Part shown: positions 43,708 through 52,076 of the stretch, piece by piece
Position numbering within the stretch: position 1 is the first letter of the stretch
Layout: each line of letters starts with the position of its first letter
Assembly: GCF_008389435.1 (NCBI RefSeq)
Contig: NZ_VUYS01000002.1
Coordinates: forward strand, 62,001 to 126,000
Reading direction: 5' to 3'
Length of the DNA stretch: 64,000 bases
From: Candidatus Nitrosocosmicus agrestis
GTDB lineage: Archaea > Thermoproteota > Nitrososphaeria > Nitrososphaerales > Nitrososphaeraceae
Program-made: the position numbers and the translations under genes
Notes under the pieces: generated by a model
What the model was told of the DNA's origin: nothing
The model's database searches: none
What the model saw: the letters and a program-made list of their open reading frames with translations, nothing else

Positions 43708-45834
43708 ATGAATTATAAAAAATTATTACATACTAATAAAACAATCTATTCCTTTGCTTTGATGGTATTGATTTTATTTTCTGGTTTACCACTTTATTCT
43801 AATTATTTCGCACATGGCCAATTCGTATCCACTGCAGACACAAGAAATCCTTTGTTTCTTGATTCTTACTGGACCGATACACCTTCTACAAATTCATCAC
43901 CTACGGATTTGACCACACCTAATAGAATAGAAGTGGGACCGGGCGAGGGACCTTCTACTCTTGCGGTCATTATTGTAAACACAGGTAGAACGGATATTAC
44001 TGGGCTAAAAGGATACCTTACTCTGCCTGACCAATTTAGGTCCATTCCAGGTCAGAATGGTGTAAATACATCAAATGTATCGGTAGCAAGTTATAATACC
44101 ATTGTCAAACCCGGTGAGAGTTTTCCACTATATTTTTCTGTCGATGTATTAAGAAATGCAACGGTGGGTCCCTATTCATCTAACTTAGATCTAGTCTATT
44201 CAAAGGTTCAAGAAGTTGGACAAATTTCATCAACCTTGGATATTCCATTCAGAATAACTGGGAAGGTAATATTGGACACCACCTCACTTACTCAAAATCT
44301 TACTACAGGTACTTTGAATAAGGCTACTGTCGCTATAAAGAACAAGGGTTCGGCCGATGCAAATGGAGTGATAGCTACCATCACAAATCTTAACGGTAAC
44401 ACAGTTACAAGTATAGGAGATAGTTCGACCAATCAACAAAACGATAATGACAATATTAGCAATAATCAAAATAATTCTTCCTCTTCTGAAACTCAGACAG
44501 GAACTCAAAGTATAGGGGAGAACAATCAAAATACTTCCAATATTGCAACACTAGAGGCAAATACCTTCGACATAGGAAAAATTAGATCAAATGAACTAGT
44601 TACTATCAACCCATTATTGTATGCGGATTATAATGCTGGCGGAACAATCCAAACAATGAATTTGGAAATTTCCTATAACGATGCATACGGAAACAAAAAA
44701 ACCTTAGATTCCTCTGTAGGGATAGTAGTTTCGCCAAATGCTCCCGAATCAACATTGAGCATAAGACCATTAGAAAACGGAACCTCCTTGGTAAATGCGA
44801 GTTCCAACAATAACGGACAAAACAAAATCGAACAATTACAACCAAATAATGATGACAATTCGAGACAATCAATTACGATTAGTTCTGGCAAGATAGAGAA
44901 AATGAACTTTGTTGTAACCAATACTGGAAGCAGTATTTTACAAAATGCCATATTATCACTTTCCTCGCCGTCAGATTCTGTCAAAATTTTGGGAAATACA
45001 AGATGGTCAATTCCTCTTTTTGTACCTAATATGGAAAAGGAGATATCCACATTGGTTTTTGCTTCTGAGGATATGATAAATAAACCAATATCTTTTACAG
45101 TAAACGCCGAATACATCACGGGGGGAAAAACAAGATCTGATGTTTTAGATCTCGGAGCTTACGTTGAGGGACAAATAAAAGTTACATTGTATGACTTGGC
45201 CATAAATGAGATAGGAGGGTTTCCTAATTTGGTGGGTAATTTGCTAAACGAGGGAAATACGATGGCATTTTTTACGCGAATACAAGCTCAGAATGGTGAA
45301 TCTCTAGATCTCAAATCAAATAATAATACAATTTCTGAGTCAACAGATGGTTTCCAAAATGAAAGTTCAAAACCTATAAACCCTAGTCAGGGATTAAAGG
45401 CCAAATTGTTTTCGAATCTTCCTCCTTCTCAATATTTGGGCGACCTTACAGAAAATTCACCACTTCCCTTTGGTATTCCGATTAACATTACAGAAGGCTT
45501 ACCTTCCGGGGATTATCCAGTTACATTAAAGATAAGCTTTAAGGACAATCTAAGAAATGATCATACTATTATTCTTAACGATTCCTTAACATACAAAGCC
45601 AATACTCAGAAAAAAGAAAACAACAATCAAAGTATCTTTGGTATCAGCTACAATTTATTCATATTACTTATAATACTGTTAGTAGGTATACTTTTAGCTA
45701 TATTTTTAATAAGGGGGAGAAAAAGACAACGAAAAAAATCTAAAGATTCAACAACAAATGACCTGGATAGTGAGAGAGATAACAATAGTACAGATGATTC
45801 GTTATTTGATGATGATGATGAGGACAAAACATGA
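43708..45834 (+). CDS. large exported adhesion/CARDB-like protein with C-terminal anchor
   Basis: 708 residues from ATG 43708. Signal peptide at residues about 10-35, several Ig/CARDB-like beta domains (TTLAVIIVNTGRTDITGL-type starts; here STLAVIIVNTGRTDI), a Gln/Asn/Ser low-complexity loop near residues 240-280, and a membrane helix near 650 (LFILLIILLVGILLAIFLI) with a basic cytosolic tail. This COG1361-like layout is the extracytoplasmic partner between an ABC ATPase and a MacB-type permease. It may act as the adaptor that contacts substrate outside the cell. The spacing of 35 bases to the ATPase gene supports one operon. Confidence 0.78.
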   Translation: MNYKKLLHTNKTIYSFALMVLILFSGLPLYSNYFAHGQFVSTADTRNPLFLDSYWTDTPSTNSSPTDLTTPNRIEVGPGEGPSTLAVIIVNTGRTDITGLKGYLTLPDQFRSIPGQNGVNTSNVSVASYNTIVKPGESFPLYFSVDVLRNATVGPYSSNLDLVYSKVQEVGQISSTLDIPFRITGKVILDTTSLTQNLTTGTLNKATVAIKNKGSADANGVIATITNLNGNTVTSIGDSSTNQQNDNDNISNNQNNSSSSETQTGTQSIGENNQNTSNIATLEANTFDIGKIRSNELVTINPLLYADYNAGGTIQTMNLEISYNDAYGNKKTLDSSVGIVVSPNAPESTLSIRPLENGTSLVNASSNNNGQNKIEQLQPNNDDNSRQSITISSGKIEKMNFVVTNTGSSILQNAILSLSSPSDSVKILGNTRWSIPLFVPNMEKEISTLVFASEDMINKPISFTVNAEYITGGKTRSDVLDLGAYVEGQIKVTLYDLAINEIGGFPNLVGNLLNEGNTMAFFTRIQAQNGESLDLKSNNNTISESTDGFQNESSKPINPSQGLKAKLFSNLPPSQYLGDLTENSPLPFGIPINITEGLPSGDYPVTLKISFKDNLRNDHTIILNDSLTYKANTQKKENNNQSIFGISYNLFILLIILLVGILLAIFLIRGRKRQRKKSKDSTTNDLDSERDNNSTDDSLFDDDDEDKT

Positions 45835-45912
45835 TTATTATTACACAATTAATATCTCAAAATAAAATAAATGACAAGTGCTCTCGACTTAAAATAAATG
45901 GGATAAATTCAA

Positions 45913-47166
45913 ATGAACTTTAAGCAAATATTTATTCTCTCTTTTGATGCCATCAAAGAAAGAAAAGTCAAATCTATATTGACTATAATTATGGTAATGG
46001 TCGGTAGCAGTCTGATGGTGGCTGTAGGTGGAATTGGATCTGGATTTTCTGAATTCTTTAGCAAACAAACAAGTAACCTAGCGGGGAATATCATGTTCGT
46101 CAGTCCTGCACAACAAACATCATCAGGAGGCGCAGGAGCTGGTCCGTCTACAGGAGCATCCACCCCACCTAAAATCACTTTAAACGATGCCGTAGAAAAT
46201 CGATTAAAGTCTTTACCCTACGTTAAAGAAACTATCCCCGTATACCAGGCTTCTGTGACACTCACATCCCAAGGAAAGACAAAGGATTATTCAGTATTTG
46301 CTATTAATCCGGAGAAACTATCTGTACTATCGCCCACCTTGGAATATGTAGAAGGATCTGCAGTAAGACAAAATGACCCTTCTTCAGTCATCATCTCCGA
46401 AGATATTGCACAACCCCCAGGTGACGAAGTGCCATATTTATCTTTAGGACAGACAGTGAGGATGTCATATTCTTTTGTAGATCCTGTAACAGGGGACGAA
46501 GATGAGGAGGTCAAAAGCTTTGTAGTAAGAGCTATCATGAAATCAACTGGTAATCCAAATATAGATAATGCCGTGGTCATTAATCCTGATGTGGCTAACA
46601 CACTGTTTCATAAATCTGGAAAATTTGATGCTATTATTATTGTAGGGCGTTCTGCAGAACTAATAGACGCGATAGAACAGGAAATTCGAAAACTATATGG
46701 AAATAACATAGGCATTACCACTGTAAAAGCTATTATAGAAACAATAAAGAAGTTTACCAGTGGAATAAGTTCATTCTTACTAAGCATAGCTTTAGTTTCC
46801 TTAATTGTAGGAGCAGTTGGAATAATTACAACTCTATATACCTCAGTTGTTGAAAGAACGAGAGAAATAGGAACGCTTAAGGCGATTGGAGCTAGAGATT
46901 CGTATGTTTTATCATTATTTTTAGTAGAAGCGCTATTAATCGGTATATTGGGTGCGACGTCGGGATTGAGTTCTGGTATGGTATTTGGATATTTGCTAAG
47001 TTCAGGGATGGGATCAGGTGGCCAGCCGCCCATTGTGCCAGTATATACTTTACCTGATTTAACTAGAGTATGGTTTATTACGGTGGGTTTAAGCTTTATG
47101 GCGGGGCTCTTTCCATCACTAAAAGCAGCTAGATTACTTCCTGTTTTAGCACTTAAAAGAGATTAA
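45913..47166 (+). CDS. MacB/FtsX-type ABC permease
   Basis: 417 residues from ATG 45913. N-terminal helix (SILTIIMVMVGSSLMVAVGG), then a large extracytoplasmic MacB_PCD domain (residues about 45-270), then three helices of the FtsX core ending in a typical VVERTREIGTLKAIGARDSY coupling segment near residue 310 and SLKAARLLPVLALKRD at the end. It works with the ATPase at 42761 and the 708-residue protein. Such complexes push or pull substrates on the outer face of the membrane, here perhaps peptides, lipids or the RTX-like proteins. Confidence 0.92.
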   Translation: MNFKQIFILSFDAIKERKVKSILTIIMVMVGSSLMVAVGGIGSGFSEFFSKQTSNLAGNIMFVSPAQQTSSGGAGAGPSTGASTPPKITLNDAVENRLKSLPYVKETIPVYQASVTLTSQGKTKDYSVFAINPEKLSVLSPTLEYVEGSAVRQNDPSSVIISEDIAQPPGDEVPYLSLGQTVRMSYSFVDPVTGDEDEEVKSFVVRAIMKSTGNPNIDNAVVINPDVANTLFHKSGKFDAIIIVGRSAELIDAIEQEIRKLYGNNIGITTVKAIIETIKKFTSGISSFLLSIALVSLIVGAVGIITTLYTSVVERTREIGTLKAIGARDSYVLSLFLVEALLIGILGATSGLSSGMVFGYLLSSGMGSGGQPPIVPVYTLPDLTRVWFITVGLSFMAGLFPSLKAARLLPVLALKRD

Positions 47167-47280
47167 ACTACAAATACACAAGAACCTGGAACCTTGAGAC
47201 TGTAGATGTTACCAAGCCAAACCTTAACAGAGACATTTTTTGATCGCTACAATAGCGGATGAAATTGCAATCGTAATATT

Positions 47281-47326
47281 AAAACCAGCCCATCTGGAGG
47301 CATGAAATTAACGGCTGATTTTTTTT
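47281..47326 (+). terminator. possible terminator of the ABC operon
   Basis: Short inverted repeats (CCAG...CTGG and AGCC...GGCT) run into eight T at 47319-47326, about 115 bases after the permease stop. T-runs end transcription in archaea; the stem may be incidental. Confidence 0.3.
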
Positions 47327-47408
47327 ATTTAATCTAGATACCAAAATCGATATGGTGTCTTCACTACAAAATCTAATACTTTCGAGTATCTGTATCCACT
47401 TTCTAGAT

Positions 47409-47603
47409 CTATTTTAATTCCTCGTCTATCTGAGATAACTTATTCCCATCATCTGAACTTCTATATATCCGTCGAATTTCGTTTCTTAAATTTAAATAAT
47501 AACTTCTAATATTGTCTGAATCACTCAAATTGGCAATGGCCATATTTCCTTTCTTATCATTATCCAAGTTATAAGAATCATCAAAATCATGTTCTGAATC
47601 CAT
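47409..47603 (-). CDS. small acidic hypothetical protein
   Basis: 64 residues from ATG 47603, polar and acidic (MDSEHDFDDSYNLDNDKK) with a helical second half (SYYLNLRNEIRRIYRSSDDG). No family is recognised. It lies between the ABC operon and the sugar dehydrogenase pseudogene. Confidence 0.4.
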   Translation of the reverse strand: MDSEHDFDDSYNLDNDKKGNMAIANLSDSDNIRSYYLNLRNEIRRIYRSSDDGNKLSQIDEELK

Positions 47604-47793
47604 AAATACTATTTCTGTATATCACGTATTTCTTTTATTAATCTATATATGTAATCCCTATGACGACTTTTACATCTCAAATTAGTTTAGATATGTAATT
47701 TGGGTAACACAACTTGACGGATCTATTCGTTGACTAATGCGTTGCTTACTTTAGTTTATTATGAAGATACTCTCTAGCCCTTATCAACTCCCA

Positions 47794-48797
47794 TTACAGT
47801 TTAATGATTTCACTTTTTATAGTATTAGAATAATTGATAAACATTTTAGTGTCTTTTGGAAGATCTTGACCACTTATTCCATCTCTTGGTTCAAGAATGT
47901 CAACATTCCATTTAGTATTAAGAGCTTCACGTAATTCTGTAAAACTAATATTATTAGAGATGCAGTACAAAAGAAGTTCCTGAGCAAATGCAATCTGGAG
48001 GTATCTGTGGGAGTTTTCTACAATCTTTGTAACCTCTGCAACGTCACGATGAAACAGAACTTATTGGAATTAACAATGAAGGCCGCATATCATCATTGTC
48101 ATGAATGTTCACCAACATAATCACAAGGATGGTTGTTTTTTTCATCAATCAAATTGTCACCTGATATCGAGGTGGGTACATAACGCATCATTGTATTGGG
48201 TGCCGAGATAGATGAAAAGTCTGCTCCCTCAAAAGAGGGTTTAGAGACTAAAGTCCCACCATCATAAAAATTAAGGCCATGCTGTAAGCAACAATTGCTA
48301 ACACCACCAACTATTCGGAGTTGGTTGACACCATGAATCTCTTCTTCTAAAGCATACCATCTATGTGGTGCATGTACTACATGCAGTCTATGATCTACTT
48401 TTTCAAATACCTTTTTGGATGTACCTTTTGGAATTGTACTTTCAATTGAAATAAGTGCACCTGATTTAGCTTCTCGTGATATTTTTTCAACAACCGACAT
48501 TAAACCATCAACTTGAGGTGAAAACATGTCATTTGGTACGTGTGTTGATACACAGATAATTAATACATCAAATTCGCCAAAGTTTGTTGCTTGTTTTATT
48601 CCATAGTTGGTTTCAGCTGATTGCATGGCTTTTTGATTGATATCATAACCATAAGTATCAAAGCCATGTTCTTTGATATATCTAGCAACTGGAAGCCCAA
48701 GCTGACCAAGGCCAATTACTATAACCTTCTCGAATCTGTTTTGAAATGATCTATTCTTTTGAGCCTGAATTGCGTTCCTCATCAAAAGAGTTTGCAT
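47794..48797 (-). pseudogene. broken UDP-sugar (UDP-ManNAc-type) dehydrogenase
   Basis: From ATG 48797 the frame encodes a Rossmann NAD-binding half (KVIVIGLGQLGLPVARYI, IICVSTHVP, ISIESTIPKGTSKK) and stops at 48099. Past that stop, in another frame, lies a stretch encoding the central helix (EVTKIVENSHRYLQIAFAQE), the segment DGISGQDLPKDTKMFIN, which corresponds to the catalytic Gly-Gly-x-Cys loop but has Gln-Asp in place of the usual Cys, and an end at 47794. The C-terminal UDP-binding domain is absent. Thus a frameshift plus deletion has inactivated it. The promoter still has the operator. Confidence 0.75.
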
Positions 48798-49140
48798 TAT
48801 TTGAATGAAGCGCAGACGAATTATCGCATTTCATATGCTAAAGTTGAAGATATCCATATAATAAATAAACTGACTGGTCAGGTGAGATCGATTAATACAC
48901 TTTCTAATATTTCTTTTATTTAAACCTAGAAGTAATAGAAATGTTAATTTAGCTTCTCATTTTTTCATTAAACTAGTCTAAAAGGCTCCAAACGTATTTC
49001 AAAAGTTGACCGGGTAAATTTTATGATATTAAAGTAAATTATGAATAAAACAAAACTAAATCAGAGATAATTATATTCCAGTTCTAAGGGTATTATTTGT
49101 TAAAAATAAATAAATTTTAGAAGTAAAAGAATTCATTAAT
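48798..49140. other. spacer with operator, otherwise empty
   Basis: Holds the operator at 48870-48881. The rest is AT-rich, between the pseudogene and the RTX-like gene on the same strand. Confidence 0.45.
48870..48881 (-). promoter_or_regulatory. CTGAC-N2-GTCAG operator of the sugar dehydrogenase pseudogene
   Basis: CTGACTGGTCAG, identical to 42702-42713, followed on the minus strand by TTTATTTATTA. It lies about 75 bases before the pseudogene's ATG. An AT box (TTTAAATAAAA) is about 30 bases further upstream. Confidence 0.7.
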
Positions 49141-49794
49141 TTAATTCTGAATTTCTTCACAATTGCCTGCATTGTCATCACCTTCGTCTAAATTGAAATC
49201 AGTGATAACGTCTATTCCGTCACCACAATCAAAGTAGTCCGCTCCTGGTCCACCAATCAAAATATCGTCGCCTACATCTCCGTAAAGTTTGTCATTCCCG
49301 GACTCTCCTACTAAATAATCATCATCTATACCACCCGCTAACACATCATGTCCCTCATTCCCATTGAGTTGATCGCTTCCCGTTCCGCCTTGTAAAACAT
49401 CGTTACCATTTTCGCCGGATAATTGGTCTGCTCCTTCGTTGCCTTGAATCTTATCATCACCACCCATTCCATGAACATTGTCTGAACCATCTAAGGCTAC
49501 GATCAAATCGACTCCGTCTGTTCCTGTTATTCTATCATTACCAAACGATGCGGGTATGAAATTTACGCCGCTAATATCATTACCATTTCCGCTCTGTGCA
49601 ACAGACGAATTAGAAATAGAGGTGGGGAGACTAGAATTTGAGAATGAAGGATTAAACGTCATTGATTCATTATCTCCAGATGTTATTGCAGGGGCGCTAA
49701 TTCTTGCCGTGGCGTATGCATCCTCATAAATAATTAGGTTAGTGAGCATAGCAAAGGAGAGGAATATTGCCGGTATTAAGTTATTTAAAAACAT
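49141..49794 (-). CDS. exported RTX-like Ca-binding repeat protein, copy 2
   Basis: 217 residues from ATG 49794. Signal peptide (NLIPAIFLSFAMLTNLIIY), a Ser/Asn-rich linker, then about eight repeats (GMGGDDKIQGNEGADQLSGE, then GNDVLQGGTGSDQLNGNEGH) and the end module YFDCGDGIDVITDF...NCEEI. Exported calcium beta-roll protein. The shared end module with the copies at 41217 and 49905 marks one paralogous family, probably a surface coat or Ca-dependent adhesin. The promoter contains the CTGAC operator. Confidence 0.88.
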   Translation of the reverse strand: MFLNNLIPAIFLSFAMLTNLIIYEDAYATARISAPAITSGDNESMTFNPSFSNSSLPTSISNSSVAQSGNGNDISGVNFIPASFGNDRITGTDGVDLIVALDGSDNVHGMGGDDKIQGNEGADQLSGENGNDVLQGGTGSDQLNGNEGHDVLAGGIDDDYLVGESGNDKLYGDVGDDILIGGPGADYFDCGDGIDVITDFNLDEGDDNAGNCEEIQN

Positions 49795-49809
49795 ACTTAA
49801 AAAATCAAC

Positions 49810-49854
49810 ATTCTCCTTAATAAAGGAAACTGACTAGTCGGGCTATTTATAAAA
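49810..49854 (-). promoter_or_regulatory. TATA box, operator and leader of RTX-like copy 2
   Basis: On the minus strand: TATA box TTTTATAAATAG (49854-49843), operator CCGACTAGTCAG (49841-49830), then TTTCCTTTATTAAGGAGAATG to about 49810, close to the leader of the ABC operon. 36 bases (49818-49853) are identical to 50549-50584. Confidence 0.75.
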
Positions 49855-49904
49855 GTGGTAATGATGTATATTTTATACAATATTCATATTGATAATTTTT
49901 TTCA

Positions 49905-50450
49905 TTATAGATTGACTCTGATTTCCTCACAATTATTTTGTGCTACGTCACCCTCATTTTTTCTAAAATCAACTATAACGTCATATCCTCCACCGCAATC
50001 AAAATAATCTTTGCCCATTTCACCCTCTAGTACGTCATCTCCATCATCACCATACAATCGGTCATTTCCTAAACCACCATTTAAATAGTCCTCATCTACA
50101 CCTGCATAAATAAGATCATTGCCATCATCCCCAAATATGACATCTGCTCCCGAATTACCTTGCATAATGTCATTACCTTTGTCGCCATACAGTTGATCAT
50201 TGTCCTGTCGTCCCATCACAATATCATCTGCGTCTTTTCCTTTGATAGTGTTGACAATACTATTTCCTATGATAATATCGCTTTTATCGGTGCCCTTTGT
50301 GTTATTGGAATCACCTGGTTCAGGAATAATTTTAAGATTTTCTCTAGTATCTTCTCCCATTACAAGCACTGTATTAGAATTAATAAAATATAGAATAATC
50401 AATCCAAATATAAAACAGTATAATATAGGACTTCTAAAAGTACTCTTCAT
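49905..50450 (-). CDS. exported RTX-like Ca-binding repeat protein, copy 3
   Basis: 181 residues from ATG 50450. Signal peptide (ILYCFIFGLIILYFI) then about seven repeats (YGDKGNDIMQGNSGADVIFG, then DYLNGGLGNDRLYGDDGDDV) and the end module YFDCGGGYDVIVDF...NNCEEI. Same calcium beta-roll architecture as copies 1 and 2. The leader is longer, about 110 bases, and it has the same 36-base promoter-operator block as copy 2. Copies 2 and 3 arose by tandem duplication including the promoter. Confidence 0.88.
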   Translation of the reverse strand: MKSTFRSPILYCFIFGLIILYFINSNTVLVMGEDTRENLKIIPEPGDSNNTKGTDKSDIIIGNSIVNTIKGKDADDIVMGRQDNDQLYGDKGNDIMQGNSGADVIFGDDGNDLIYAGVDEDYLNGGLGNDRLYGDDGDDVLEGEMGKDYFDCGGGYDVIVDFRKNEGDVAQNNCEEIRVNL

Positions 50451-50548
50451 TTTTATGTTAAAAGTATTAAAATTCTATTTATAGATTTGAAAGAAATCTT
50501 ATGGTGTGATCTATGAGGTTAATTACTTATTGAATTATTCAAAATTAC

Positions 50549-50585
50549 TAATAAAGGAAACTGACTAGTCGGGCTATTTATAAAT
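50549..50585 (-). promoter_or_regulatory. TATA box and operator of RTX-like copy 3
   Basis: Minus strand: TATA box TTTATAAATAG, operator CCGACTAGTCAG (50572-50561), TTTCCTTTATTA. Identical to copy 2 over 36 bases, but the AAGGAG part of the leader is missing here. Confidence 0.75.
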
Positions 50586-51456
50586 AATATTATATCATAT
50601 ATACGGTAACATTCAGACAATCATATTCTGTTTATCGTCATATTTATAAAATTGTCGTAGCCTACTCAATATTTAGATGGCTAATAATTAAAATATTATA
50701 TAATTAATTGTGTTAAAACAGTAAGACGTATTAATGTCATGTGACATCCATTTTATAAACCGACTTGACCTATCTTCAGTTATTGTCCGACAGGATATGC
50801 AATGTCTACGATAAAATGAGATGCACCGTATGCTGGTTTGTTCACTTTAAAAAAATTGCAGTCATATTCTTCATCATATAGACAAAAACATACATGACAA
50901 AATCCTTATAGATTAATTCATAGCATCAAAAGTCTTGGTTAAGGACGAGAATAGAATGGTCAACTGAAACCCTGACAATTTACATGTATAGAGTATTGCA
51001 CTATTTTTAGAGTTTCTAAAGTATACTTTTTCTCAATTAGTTTTGATTCAAAATTTTTAATTGGATTTGAAGTTCCCCATTGAGCGGAATCTAGCCTAAA
51101 AACATGGATGAGATTTCACTTTGTCAACTACTTTTTTGCAATCACTTTGAGTAAAGGTTGATGTACATCATTATTGAGATGACATTATCATTAGTGTGGA
51201 TTCACTCTTTCCTAATAATTATCTTCCACATCTTGTCATTGTAAAAATATCTTTTTAATCAATGTATGTTTATTCCCTAAAGAACAGAAGAATATTTGAT
51301 GTATAAAAGAAGATGAGAATCATGAATTATAAACAATTTGAGTACGCCAAAAGATTTGGTTATAAATATATAGAATATTCTTAAATTTATAATATACGTT
51401 CACTCATAGCGAGTATACAAATAATTTATATATTATTAATTGGCATATGGACTATT
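50586..51456. other. 0.9-kb spacer, no gene seen
   Basis: AT-rich, without ORFs over 60 codons except shadows. An imperfect palindrome ATGTCA-TG-TGACAT lies at 50736-50749. Near 51402-51414, ACTC-ATAGC-GAGT in front of the MarR gene might be a weak operator. Confidence 0.4.
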
Positions 51457-52041
51457 GTGAGTGAAAATAGTGAGAAAATTGAGTTTGACTTTGAAAATTC
51501 CATTCTATTTATAATTAACAAGACTGCAAAAGCGTTAATTCATACAGTTGATCAAATGTTACGAGCCAAACTTGGTATAACATACGGTCAATGGCGGGTC
51601 ATCACGGTTTTGGTTAAAAACGACAATGAGAATAAACATGAAAACAATGGCATGACTCAGAAAGAGATTGCATCCAAGATCGGTATTGAGGATTCTACCA
51701 TTATTCCGATCATCGATAAATTGGAAAAAAATGGATTAGTTCTAAGGCAATCGGATAGTTACGATAGACGCAATAATAGGATCATGTTAACTAGGAAATC
51801 TGATGATGTGCTAGATGTAGTAATGAATTACGGGGAAAAAGTAAAAAACATTTTATTGATGAATATTTCCGATGACGAATTATCCATAACCAAAAATACA
51901 TTAGAGAAAATGTGGAATAATATACAATCTAAAAGACATCAAGAATGTCATTCTAATACATCATCAAAAGAAATTCTCGGCAACAAATCTAATATGGAAG
52001 TAAATACCTTTGACGAAGGCACCTACAATTCCCTACAGTAG
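51457..52041 (+). CDS. MarR family regulator
   Basis: 194 residues from GTG 51457. The winged-helix core is present: LGITYGQWRVITVLVKND, MTQKEIASKIGIEDSTIIPI and IDKLEKNGLVLRQSDSYDRR with the wing DRRNNRIML. MarR proteins are dimers that are released from DNA by phenolic or other ligands. A Ser/Asn-rich C-terminal tail follows. The drug-exporter gene starts 35 bases downstream in the same direction, so it most probably controls this pair, including itself. Confidence 0.9.
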   Translation: MSENSEKIEFDFENSILFIINKTAKALIHTVDQMLRAKLGITYGQWRVITVLVKNDNENKHENNGMTQKEIASKIGIEDSTIIPIIDKLEKNGLVLRQSDSYDRRNNRIMLTRKSDDVLDVVMNYGEKVKNILLMNISDDELSITKNTLEKMWNNIQSKRHQECHSNTSSKEILGNKSNMEVNTFDEGTYNSLQ

Positions 52042-52076
52042 ATCTACTGCCTTTAGAAATATTTGGAATAACGAAG

